Made by a program: the position numbers and the translations under genes
Shown here: positions 9,363 through 19,690 of the stretch, piece by piece
Numbering within the stretch: the stretch's first letter is position 1
Layout of the letters: every line of letters begins with the position of its first letter
Notes under the pieces: model-generated
What the model was told of the DNA's origin: nothing
Database searches by the model: none
What the model saw: only the letters and a program-made list of their open reading frames with translations
Assembly: GCA_963978905.1 (NCBI GenBank)
Contig: CAXBUJ010000043.1
Coordinates: 1 to 64,000 of the forward strand
DNA length: 64,000 nt
Reading direction: 5' to 3'
Source of the DNA: Trichostrongylus colubriformis
Taxonomy: Eukaryota; Nematoda; Chromadorea; Rhabditida; Trichostrongylidae

Positions 9363-10186
9363 AATGCCAGCCTGACTTCATTCGATATTCCGTCCTCATC
9401 CGAACACATTTCTGATATTTCATTTCTTATGTGTCAGTGTGGATGTGGTAAAATGCCGCTTATCACTTAACCGCCCATCTAGGAGTGTAGAGGAGCGTCT
9501 AGATGAGCTCTTCGATTATTTCTCCAAGTGGTAACTGATAATTAACACTCACCAAGTAGGCAACAATTGGAGCAAGTATGAACATACTTCGCAATGGATA
9601 TGCATACCTGGAAGGTCAGACATAGCTTTTTAGGCGCAGCAGTTATTCAGGTAACGACAGAGCATTGGATGATCTTCAGAAGAGACGGCTGTATCAATAT
9701 GTGAGGACTGTCTGCTTCAAGTGATGTCACTATTCCAAGTTTTGAATGACTGAATGGTGACTGGGCGTAATAAATCACCGTACACATGCTTCATTATTGC
9801 AGACATAAGTATCATTCACTACATACATATTTTCATGTTATATTACTCCAAAATGCAGCTGAAACAGTCTTGAATGGATGCAAACGCAAACAACCTCAGT
9901 GCTGACGGAGCAATGTTAGGAATTTGATTTCGGGGATTTAGATTTCGTAAGAACTCACAGTATTTTTAAACTTTGATATGCCAATTTGAAGGTGTGTGTA
10001 AAAGGAAGAGACCAAATTGATGGGATGGTCTTCTGCAGATGGGGTCACTGATATACATAATAGAATCCCTTACATAGAGTAATCAGGATCCATCTCCATA
10101 AAGTTGTAACTATCCATTTGGGAGAGTCTAGAAGCAGTCAGCTAAATGACCTATATTTATGCTGCATTGTGCTCAAGCTTAGGAAA

Positions 10187-10345
10187 GTAGTGATAGAATC
10201 TGGCCATTCGAGCTGCCCATAGCAGCAGAGCTGATCCCTTCATATATATGCACCACACTCAAAGTTTCATCCTTATCAGTCCATTGTGAGCAGAGCTGAA
10301 CTTGGTGACGGGCTCGCCAAAGCCGTGCCGTGGTCTTCGTGAATT
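10187..10345 (+). repeat. Dispersed repeat, copy 1
   Basis: A block of about 160 bases beginning GTAGTGATAGAATCTGGCC and ending GTGGTCTTCGTGAA closely matches 26836-26995 (same strand) and 60919-61078 (opposite strand, within the palindrome). No coding capacity is seen. Here it lies in an intron of the ZSWIM8-like gene. Confidence 0.8.
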
Positions 10346-11204
10346 CAGTCTTCCATTTCCTTCCTCATCTCTACTTATTCTTTTTTTATTCAACGGAACC
10401 ATTTGATTGTGTTCAGGACTCCGCTGGTGATGTGGATTTACTTTCATCTGAGTCTGAATCAATGCAGGTACCCGAGGATCCTGTCCGAGTGGATCCAGGT
10501 GCGCAGTATGTATTTTTCTGCTCTGATTGGTTCTTATTGTCTCTTCTTCTGGTACATGAAATAGTGCAAAGTTATCAATATTATAGTGAAATCTTCCTTA
10601 TTCGAACGTTCAGTGTCGGTGAAACTAATAGTACATTTTTAAGGCCACGACGCTGGCTCCTCAACTGTCTGACTAAATTATTGAACATCTCCAAAATCTT
10701 TCCGAAGCTGAAGGGACGCGGTGATATAATGTGAGAAGTGCCCATTCTTTTATTTGTGCTCTTGCATTCGAATATTTCATTATGTCAAGACCAATGTGCT
10801 CGGTAGCAGTCGGGATGCTGGGTTGACGTAGTTTCTTACTTCCATCGCAGTCAACGATTTGTTAATACTGTGGAGAAAGCTCTATAGGTGGCTCATGTAA
10901 GTTTTTTTTGCTTGCCCAACATCTTGCTTTATACGTTTTCATTCCGTTTAGAATTCTCAGATGTTTTTCAAGATTCTAAGCGCTGATCCTGCGAATCATT
11001 CTGGTGTGTTCATGTTCAAGTAGAACTTTACTATCTGCTAAGTATCCCCAATGGTTTTTAGCCAATTGCATGGCTTTGCCTTGTTTTACTCCTTCCCTCT
11101 TTTCTCTTTGCACATATTCTTCAGTGACGTTCGCTCTAGGAAGGTGAGATTGTGTCGCTACTTCAAACTGTGTATCTAGTGTGTTCCAAGTGTTCCGTTG
11201 ATTA

Positions 11205-11325
11205 ATGTGGAGTCAGGTCAATCATGAGTGGGTTTACTTCAAGAGACGATTGATTTACTAGCAATCATCAAGATCCTGACTACGTAGCTGTTCTACTCAT
11301 GTCAAAGATAAGGGTCGAAGATATT
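11205..11325 (+). repeat. Dispersed repeat shared with 23537-23655
   Basis: Starting near GTGGAGTCAGGTCA, the sequence tracks 23537-23655 (GTGGGGTCAGGTCACTC...) with scattered mismatches through GTCAAAGATAAG. The second copy directly follows an RTE tail, so this is probably RTE-associated sequence. It lies in an intron of the ZSWIM8-like gene. Confidence 0.65.
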
Positions 11326-12990
11326 TGTGAAGTTAAACATGTAGTAAAATTGGATATTCGTTACTTAAATGATTAAGTTAGGGCATCTTCTATTGAATAC
11401 TATTTCTCACTGAAACAGATCCTATCTATGATAAAGGTGGAAGCTAGTTAGTGTAACAGCCCATAATACAATGTTTTAGTCTCACAAGAACCTTGATCTC
11501 GTTGTTTCATAGTGAATTACCCTCCATACAACACTGGCGACCTGACCACCTGGAACATCAGTCGGAACACTTGCACGCCACCGGTGAATATTGGGGTGCG
11601 AGAATTAGACCAATGAGGGATGTGGCAAGTTATATGGCGACAGCTGTCACGTCTCAAACTGTGCCTCTCATCGCTTCTTCATTCTAGATCAATTGAGTTA
11701 TACGTACAATGTGTGCGAAGAAGATCAGAATGGGTACGGAGTCTCACTCTCGTTTTACCCTTGGAATCTCACTGGACGCTAATTCTGACAGCCGAACACT
11801 CGCATGTTACCAAATCGCCTCGGAGCACGCCGCCCTTAGGACGATGACCTCGCATTGGGAGCTGCCCTTGAAGCAGATGGAGCAAAACCACTTTTCTCTG
11901 ATGAGGATTATCCTTTGCTGAGTGAAGCTGTTGAAAGACAAAAGGGAGAAATGGCGATTGCGTTGTTGACCCGGTGAACGAAATACAAAGATTTCGACCT
12001 TTTTTCCAACATATTTTTTATGATTTTCGTTTTTTGTGTGATACTGCTTGAAGGCTCGAGTCAGTCAAGGTTTCCTTTTCAAGTACAGAGATTGTTCTGG
12101 AAAACTGGGTCTTATCCTCGACAGACTTCTAGACCCATCGATTCACAACATCTGAATCGAATCTGCCGAATCTGGTGGTGAATCGTGTCTGGTCTTCGCT
12201 TGCATATGAAAGCGTGGGGGAAGATAGTAGATAGTGTCAATTCGTTTTTCTGGTTGCTATACTCGTAACGTCTTAACTTTTAACTCCTTTTGTTGGTTTG
12301 TTTGTTTGTTTTTTTATGTTATGTGGAGAATAGGTTTTTCAGGTGGCATAGCTAAGTCGTGTGACACATTCCTGTTATTATTTTCGACGAGTCCTTTAGA
12401 TGGCACCAGTCGAATGCGGCAAACTTTCTTGTTAGAGATCCTGTTTATCTCAAGGTCGGTCAGCGAAGGCAGCGTCCAACTTTCCCAATCCCTTCTCATT
12501 CTTCTCTTGTGTTAAGGTAAACAACAACTGTTTTCAATAAGTAACATGATGGTCAAGTCTTTGTTGTATATCCGTTTCCCTGCAATTGGCTGATTCAAGA
12601 AAAAGGGCCTGTGATGAGGAAATAAAGTGTATATCAGAGCAGATGCAGTTTGAGGCTTTCTTCTGATGAAGGTAATGAAAGCATGCGTGGCATTCCGACG
12701 TCTGCATCTACTACTACAGAAACCAGTGAAACACCACCAACGTTGAAACCTAGTAGTAGCAAGGCGAAGTCAGTTCCTGTAAATTGTTAACTTTTTCAAA
12801 ATCTACAAAATATAATTATTGTTTTCATGTTCAGAGGAGGATCCGTGTTGGTGTCACGGACCACAGAAGCTCATGCACATTACATGTTAGGTTTTAACAG
12901 AAGCGGGAGGAAGTCACAGTCGTGTTGTCGTTGCTCTCAACGAAGTCTATTAGGTATGTCTTCGAGCATTCCTTTCCCTTAATGAAATAT

Positions 12991-13972
12991 TAGGTTGTAA
13001 GGAAAGTTTTGGCCGGTTTCTGAAATTTCAACTTCTGGAGATCATAACTCGGCTCAGAAAGCATATTTTCTCACAAAGTAAACACCATTTAATTCGCTAC
13101 ACTCATTAACACTCATTAACTCAGAATAAACACCATTCGATTCGCTACGCTACGCTACACTTCATTATGCACACCTACACATCTCAATTCGATTTAGGGC
13201 TGATGGTTTATATTGCGCGAAACGAAAAAAGTCGACTCCAAATCGCCACTCTTTCTGAGCACACTGCCACTAAAGGAGCTGTCCAGATGTTGGGAAAGTG
13301 GGGCTTAGCCAGCGCTGGATCTGGTGAATATAATGGACGAGTGAAGGCTTTAGCCTGTGACGGCTTCAATTACTGGAAAAGGATCTGTGAAAAATGCGCT
13401 TGCGCATAACTGCCGTGAGGGATCCGGCGACACCCATTTTTTGGATTTTTACAAATCAAGGCATCCGGCGGCACCCATTTTTTTGGATTTTTCCAAATCA
13501 AGGCTACCTGAAGTGGTCAACTAAGTTTGTTTATTGGGGGCCAATACTTGTGGATATCCCCTGCAAATATGGACGCTTATCGCCTTCTGCCATTCGATTG
13601 ACTGATTCGATCAGTTGAACATCCAAGCAGCTCGTTCTCATTTCTGCACTTCTGAAACCATGGACAAAGTGTTCCATGCAATGCTCCACCCCCTTCTTTT
13701 GCAGTATTCACATTTGTGTTCACCTTCGCTGATACCCGGCTAAACAAGAACTCTTGAAGTGAAGTCATCTTAAAAGTGCCATTTTCGCAGCACTTTAAAA
13801 TTTCCCTAATTTTTGAAAACCTTGTGGCATTCCTAATAAAACACATATTTAGAAAGAACAACTTTTTCTATCCAAGGAGCACAATATGTCAGCTGATTCA
13901 TGTTGACGCGCTCTGATATTTGAATTTATCTTGTGAGCGCGAGAAAGCGGCCAGAACTTTCCCTACAACCTA
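12991..13972. mobile_element. Non-autonomous mariner/Tc1-type element
   Basis: The ends are inverted repeats of 25 bases: left begins TAGGTTGTAAGGAAAGTTTT, and the right end read in reverse begins TAGGTTGTAGGGAAAGTTCT, with two mismatches. The outermost TA on each side fits the TA target duplication of mariner/Tc1 elements. The roughly 980-base interior has no transposase ORF or catalytic motif I recognise. It contains a tandem duplication of a roughly 47-base unit near 13425-13505. It sits in the intron after the 12835-12953 block of the ZSWIM8-like gene. Confidence 0.75.
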
Positions 13973-14205
13973 ATAGAATGTCCAAAATAGCCCACATTGG
14001 TTTTCCAATTTATTTGACTAATTGATTTCTTCTTGATTATTTCCACATTTTTATTCAATTCAAATTTGGCAATGAATTTCATACATTTTGCTCATAATTT
14101 TCTCATTTCCAGCGTCTAATCGGAAACTTCATATGTGTGCGTTTATGATTGGTTTGCATGTTATAGGTCTACACACTCAGGTGTGTACAAGCTGGAGATC
14201 AAGAA

Positions 14206-14213
14206 CATACAGC
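14206..14213. repeat. hAT target-site duplication, left copy
   Basis: CATACAGC lies directly outside the left terminal inverted repeat and is identical to the copy at 18265-18272. Eight-base duplications are diagnostic of hAT transposases. Confidence 0.9.
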
Positions 14214-15308
14214 CAGGGCACTCCGGGAGTCGAGGATTCCTCGACGGGGGGGGTCGCACTCGACCGGACAGGAGGGGGGGGGGTCGCATCTGTAGCTAAG
14301 CGATAATTTTATGGGAATTTCCTCTAGCCCATCGTACAGTCGATATCTGCCCCTCATACACGAAAACAGCCACCGCTACCTCGCTGTCTGAATCGCAGAT
14401 GGGTGTAGACCATCTTGAAAAGGTGACCGCCATCATTTATGGACTCGTTACGCGTTTAGCACTCACCATCGCGCTGCCATGATGACACACACCTCATCGT
14501 TATGGAGGGGCCTATCTAGTAGCGGATAGAACCAATATACTCACATTGCCGTAAACTATACGTTTATGTTATTGCATTGCTACCATAGAGTTCATTGTTG
14601 CGTGCAAGAACGACATGTCGGTATCCATTTAGGAGAAGAAAAATACATTTTTATTTTAGGCTACACCAGTCATACTATGAACGGCGTTTAATGGAGACAA
14701 GCAGTCCAGCAAAGCATGCTTGTTGTTCACGTTGTTGAATTGTTGTAATTTGGTTGCAGTGGTGCATGTAAATTGTTTAATGCACATTGTTCAAATAAAA
14801 AGTAAAGCCCCATGAAATGTCTCTATCATATCATCATCACGAAGAGCACCAGAAGAAAAGATCATTGCTTTCGCTTTTCATCAATCTCTTTTGACAGTCG
14901 TATGACGTGTGCATCTGATCTGCTCATGAACTTGTACGAGGTCATGGAATGCTGGGCAGATGTTTTACAAGATCTTGTGCAGCACCTGAAATCCTGAGTC
15001 AACCATGATCGGAGAGGCATGTAGTAGAAAAATACCTGAAACAATTGGCTTTCCCTCATGCTTCATAAACCATTCAAAAATTTTAAATGTCGATGGCATG
15101 TGAGCCGAAAATCCTGGACCAGGAAGTGGGTTAGCCCACTGCTTGGCCAGAGTTTCGGGCGTAACGATAAGTATGGTAAGTTCATCGTGTTGAACTCCGC
15201 AGTAGATTTTTGATATGGAGATGAGTATTGGCAGTTTTAAATTAAACTATATGGAGCTCTAAAATTTGGTAAAGCTGACCTCATTAGGCTTTGGTAAAGC
15301 TCACCTCA

Positions 15309-15604
15309 TCAGCCTATCTGAGGTTCAGCTCCTAATCTGCTCCTTTCACCTCTTCTGAGCCTAATGGCTGTCAAAAAACTGCGTTCAGGATCGGCATTGC
15401 TGGCAGGGATGACAAGTATACACTTGATGGCCTGCAAAGAAGGAAATCAGTCTCCGAAATTATTAATAGTGAATATTATTTTACCTGAATAACCACGTGA
15501 GGTATCCTTAATGCGTCTCCGTTGTCGAGCAGCGTTTGGCCCGCCAAAATGGCCATTCTCTGTAGCAATTTCCAAGCACTTGTAACAATTCTTTGCAATG
15601 GGAT
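15309..15604 (-). pseudogene. hAT transposase C-terminal exons
   Basis: Read on the minus strand, exon 15604-15485 is bounded by TTTGCAG and GTAAAA and codes for exactly 40 residues in phase 0. Exon 15431-15309 starts after CTTTGCAG, is in phase, encodes ILVIPASNADPERSF and stops at 15309-15311. The IPAS..A..ERSF pattern matches the hAT C-terminal dimerisation domain. Upstream exons with the DDE catalytic residues are not recognised between 15.6 and 18.2 kb, so I treat it as a remnant. A further open minus-strand stretch at about 15060-15245 (with ILIVTPETLAKQW) is downstream of the stop; I do not recognise it. Confidence 0.65.
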
Positions 15605-16888
15605 CTGCAAATGAAGTAAATTGATAAGTTGATGGATAAGGCAGTAACTTATGACATCAACATAAGTTGGTTTCACTAGATGTCTTTATCAAGTTAACAA
15701 AGACCAAAGAGAAAGAAAGCAAGTAAGAATACGGCCACACTGAGCATATGACAGAGCGAGCTCTTTTATATGCGAGCCCTTTTATATGAGGGAATGGCGG
15801 CTATCGATGATAAAGTGCAGGGACAATGCAGCGCTGCGCTGTTCATGCACTTTGTCATCGGCGAAAAAAAGGCGAAATGTGGAGAGGAGAACGCTACTGT
15901 GTTCACAGGGAAGTGCACTTATGTATTCGCTGTTCACTAGAACATTGAACATTCAAAGAGTATTCACTGATCACTCGCACCGTGAAACACCCTTTCAATG
16001 TTATCTGCAACTCGTAGCAGGAGCCCAGTGCATGGCGGATCCCTCAAGCGAAGCCACAAGTGTATGTCCTATCTGATAGCCGCGCGAGATCATCTTACTA
16101 GGCCAACCACCCTTCTAGTTACATCTACTGCCCTTCCAATCACATCTACTGCGAAAGTAGGAGGCATGGCGCATACCCAGAGCAAGGATGGAGAACGCTA
16201 AGGTGTTGGTTTTACTGCACTGCTACCAGCAAAATTGTTTAGAAAGTATGAGGCTGCTTTTGAGGAGGTTTTGAACGCTCTCTGTGCGACGCTGTCACGC
16301 TCTTGATGGCAAAAAAATTTTCCTCGACATTTCCTCGACTCACGTTTCTCAAGAACTAGGCAACGTACAAAGGAGTTTGAGGGCGCGTTGGAAAGAACGA
16401 AGTCTCTAGTTTCAGAAAAACAACTGGGATTGCAAAACATGCAGCACAAAAAAAGTTATAACTGTTAGAAGCCAAAAAACCCGCATGCAGTTTTCATTTT
16501 CCTCGACTAATCCTCGACTCGCATTCCTCTCTCGTTTCTGAACATTTGAAGCAACTAAAGTAGTCATTAGAAAGAGCAAACCTAGCTCTTTCCAAAAAAC
16601 ACCTGAAGTCCCAAATCATGGAATATGAGGAAAGTTATGGTCGTTCAAACAAGGTCTACTTTCGCGATTTTCAGCCATTTTTGTCGATTAGCGCGCTCCA
16701 GGTTCGCACGCCGCGACGCAACCGCAGCGCTTTTGATGTTACCGCGAATTTCAAGTTTTTGAATTTTTAACAGGTATTTTTCATGTTTTGCTCTGTTATG
16801 CTTTATGTTTTGATGTTTTTATGCTCATGTTTCGTTGTGCCTTATGTTTAAATGTGTTTAATGTTTGCTTACATGTGTTTTTTTTCAG

Positions 16889-17416
16889 ATTTCGTCAATA
16901 GTCGAAGCCGTCCCGTTGATCGCATCAAGGTATGTTGCTTTTTTTTCAGAATTTGTTATGTACATTGAATATTTTTCATATATAGTCGTATAGTTTTCAT
17001 TATGCTTTATGTTTAAATGTTTCTAATGCTTATTTCATGTCCTTTTTTTAGGTATCGTTCATGGTCGAAGTTCGGACGCGCGCCGCATCAAGGTATGTTG
17101 CTTTTTTTCAGAATTTGTTATGTATATTGAATATTTTTCATATATAGTCGTATAGTTTCCATTATGCTTTATGTTTAAATGTTTCTAATGCTCATTTCAT
17201 GTCCTTTTTTCAGGTATTCTTCATCGTGAAATCCAAACGCCTCCCGTAGGAAGGTATGTTGCTTTTTTTCAGATCTTGCAATTGTTCTTTGACTGTTTTT
17301 CATAATTAGTCGTAATATTTACGTTGTACTTAATGTTTCAATGTCTTTAATGCTTATTTCATGTACTTTTTTTCAGGTATTTTTTGGTAGTGAAGTCCGA
17401 CGCCGCCCGCAGGAAG
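16889..17416 (+). repeat. Tandem array A: four splice-site-flanked cassettes
   Basis: Four 40-41-base blocks at 16889-16929, 17052-17092, 17214-17253 and 17377-17416 recur every 162-163 bases. Each is preceded by a T-tract ending CAG or TAG and followed by GTATGTTGC. Block lengths are not multiples of three and stops occur, so they are unlikely to be a coding micro-exon series. They lie inside the hAT element. Confidence 0.85.
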
Positions 17417-17562
17417 GTATGTTGCTTTTTTTTCAGAAAATGAGGTCTGTTGTTTCCTTTTCGTTCTTCATGTTTAATATTGTTCACTTATTCTTATGTT
17501 ACTCTTTTTCTTACATTTTCGCGTTTTGCTTTACCTATATATGTTTGATTTTGCTTTTTCAG

Positions 17563-17950
17563 GTCCGTTGAAGAAGTGGCCGATTAAATCGAGGGAAGGC
17601 GTTCAGGAAACGAGGTTTGTTGTTTTCTTTTCATTCTTCATGTTTAATATTGTTCACTCATTCTTGTAATGCTCTTTTTATACATTTTCGTCTTTTACTT
17701 TATCTATATATGTTTGGTTTTGCTTTTTCAGGTCCGTTGAGGAAGTGGCCGATTAAATCGAGGGAAGGCGTTCAGGAAACGAGGTTTGTTGTTTTCTTTT
17801 TATTCTTCATGTTTAATATTGTTCACTCATTCTTGTAATGCTCTTTTTATACATTTTCGTCTTTTACTTTATCTATATATGTTTGGTTTTGCTTTTTTTA
17901 GGTCCGTTGAAGAAGTACCCGAGTAAAACGAGAGAAGTTTCAGAAAGAAA
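17563..17950 (+). repeat. Tandem array B: three splice-site-flanked cassettes
   Basis: Blocks at 17563-17614, 17732-17783 and 17902 to about 17950 begin GTCCGTTGA and repeat with period 169-170. Each follows a CTTTTTCAG-like acceptor, and the first two end GAG before GTTTGTTG. The first two are almost identical and the third is diverged. This array directly follows array A in the hAT element. Confidence 0.85.
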
Positions 17951-18264
17951 GATTTTTTTTGTTTCCTTTATATTTCGTGTTCGATTTAATAGGATTTAAT
18001 GTGTGAAATTGTAATTTTTTTTGGTTTGTACTTCTTCGATTACCTTTTACTGTGCCTAAGGGAAAAATAAATGTTCGCAATATTTGTACTGTAACATTTA
18101 TTACAAAAGAAATCAATACAACTACACAAAACATGAAATATAGCAATCATACAATCTTGCGGTGCCGTGGAAGCCAGTAGGGGGGGGGGGTCGCATTTGA
18201 GACCCGAAGAGGGGGGGGGGTCGCACTGAAGCGGCCATTTTCCTCGACACCTGGGAGTGCCCTG

Positions 18265-18272
18265 CATACAGC
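18265..18272. repeat. hAT target-site duplication, right copy
   Basis: CATACAGC, identical to 14206-14213, directly outside the right terminal inverted repeat. Confidence 0.9.
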
Positions 18273-18751
18273 ACTCATCTTCATGGATCAACTTACAGGC
18301 TTCCGAACTTGGTATGCTTTGCTTAAAGAGCACGAACTGATGGATTTCAATGAGCACCCGTTGATACCTCTGCTTAGGGCTTATGGCGATAGAAGTGGTT
18401 CACGAAAGTCGCCGACTCACTTAATGCCATCCAAGGCAGCTAGATTGGCCGACAAAGTAGGTATTGGTCCGCTCTGCGTTCTGAAATTTGTTTTGGGTTC
18501 TACAATTTCCGAGTTTGTGCTGACAAGCTGCGCTTATGGGCTGTGTCATGAAATACTTCGAAATCGTTGCTCTTTCTCTCAGGCTGGTCAGTCGCTTGGT
18601 CCTGCCTAGTTGAGGAAGCTGCTAGACTGGCGCTGTCGGTACTGTCATACGCCTACTCCTTGAGTGCAGCTGAGACGCAGCGTGCCCTGTTGCAGTGTCG
18701 AGAACAAGGAGCTACGCAACTGGAGAGTGTTTATCGCGCTATTGAAAACCT

Positions 18752-19690
18752 TTATACGGAATAGTTCGACATAATAAACTCAGACAGCCTTTCGCCCTGC
18801 TCATTCCATTCCGTTCCGTCAGTCCCGATGTGAAGTTCATTGCCCATTGTTCTCGAGCCGATCTTGGCGCTTGAGTCGCCGACGATGACTTTGAGGAAGG
18901 TATGGTCTTTTTTATAGAACGTCTCCAATTTCACATACAATGCTTCGAGCTCATCTTCGTCGTAGCTTGATGTTAGTGGATAGGCGATGAAGATGTTCAA
19001 AGCCAGGCTTGAACCACATCTTTTTAATCGCGAAGGTGCGATTCGAGTTGTCAGATTTTAGTACGAATCGATGTTGATGGCCGGGTGCGTGTTGACGAGA
19101 ACGTTCACACCACCAACACCTCTCCTGGCTCTTCTCGTCTCGTAATCGGCGTGTAGCGGGCGATGCCTTCTCGTCTCGGTCAGACCGACGACGTCGTATT
19201 TGATCTTCTTGGCTTGCATCATCAGATCTTCGATACTCGCTTACGATGCAAGGGTTTGTGCATTTGAACTACAGATCGCCATCTTAGTTCTTCTCGATTT
19301 AGGCAGCCTGTTATAACCCTGAGATTTTAGCAGCCTCTCCCGAGCGATCCTACTCAACGCTACCGTATTGGGGCTCCCTCAGGCTCAGGGAATGAGGCCC
19401 AGTTTAATTGTTGGTTTCGGCATAATGAAGACCCACGAGTAGCTTGCCAGGCTTTGTCGTGGGGGCTGGGTATACTCCGGATAGTCGGCCAGGCTGTCCG
19501 GAAGTGGACTTGGGGTTTATTTGCTGGAGGCGACCCAGGACTGCCTCCCATATACCTCCCAGTTGTAGAATGCAAACTTTTGGCCGGACCCAATGCAAGA
19601 TACCAACTCCACCATACAGAACGTTCCCACACGTATACTCCCGACCGTTTAAAGTGAATCATGTAAAACGTTGAGAATTTTCCGAACAAC
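18752..19690 (-). pseudogene. RTE retrotransposon 5' part / endonuclease fragment
   Basis: On the minus strand, 19000-18752 encodes an endonuclease stretch with LKVIVGDSSAKIG and ERLSEFIM, as in the APE-type nuclease of RTE/BovB elements, where the core is usually GDFNAKIG. Sequence up to about 19690 holds the RTE-like N-terminal region with frameshifts. The RT half is missing on this strand, and the fragment abuts the last ZSWIM8-like block. Loss of a 3' half is not what target-primed 5' truncation gives, so a rearrangement or later deletion is likely. Confidence 0.7.

Larger units (their letters stand above)
14214..18264 (-). mobile_element. hAT-superfamily DNA transposon, 4051 bp, degenerate coding
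   Basis: The left end is CAGGGCACTCCGGGAGTCGA and the right end, read in reverse, is CAGGGCACTCCCAGGTGTCG. These are hAT-like CAGGG termini flanked by a perfect 8-bp duplication. Each end carries G-tracts followed by TCGCA (14245-14277 and 18180-18225). TCCTCGAC subterminal motifs recur near 14239, 16320, 16500 and 18241. The minus strand holds two exons encoding a hAT dimerisation-like C-terminus. The right half holds two tandem arrays of splice-site-flanked cassettes. The rest of the transposase is not recognisable, so the copy is probably immobile by itself. It sits in an exon of the ZSWIM8-like gene. Confidence 0.88.
9421..18764 (+). pseudogene. ZSWIM8/EBAX-1-like gene, fragmented and frameshifted
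   Basis: Exon-like blocks with acceptors and donors lie at 9483-9530, 9651-9700, 10417-10505, 10614-10730, 10851-10896, 11125-11143, 11513 to about 11750, 11840-11973, 12089 to about 12152, 12343 to about 12511, about 12654-12778, 12835-12953, 14113-14213 continuing at 18273, and 18583-18764. The clearest homology, compared from memory with ZSWIM8, is the block 11840-12152 (YPLLSEAVERQKGEMAIALL, then LGLILDRLLD), LHMCAFMIGLHVIGLH at 14113-14213, and LALSV...ETQRALLQCREQ in the last block. ZSWIM8/EBAX-1 is a CUL2/3 substrate receptor for protein and microRNA quality control. A CxCxCGK remnant near 9433 may be the SWIM finger. Single-base frameshifts near 11681, 18285 and 18606, an in-frame TGA near 12153 and a hAT insertion in an exon indicate a pseudogene. 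The end abuts RTE sequence, so the 3' part is missing. Confidence 0.72.

Noticed and set aside
9168..9470. 100-codon ORF after the helicase
   Set aside because: It spans the candidate LTR with its AATAAA and continues into host sequence, with no recognisable domain. The last codons may overlap a SWIM-finger remnant.
15060..15245. Open minus-strand stretch with ILIVTPETLAKQW as part of the hAT transposase
   Set aside because: It lies downstream of the transposase stop and matches no hAT domain I know; left unassigned.
16889..17950. Protein-coding micro-exon gene
   Set aside because: Blocks are 40-52 bases, not in constant phase, and contain stops; no continuous reading frame emerges.
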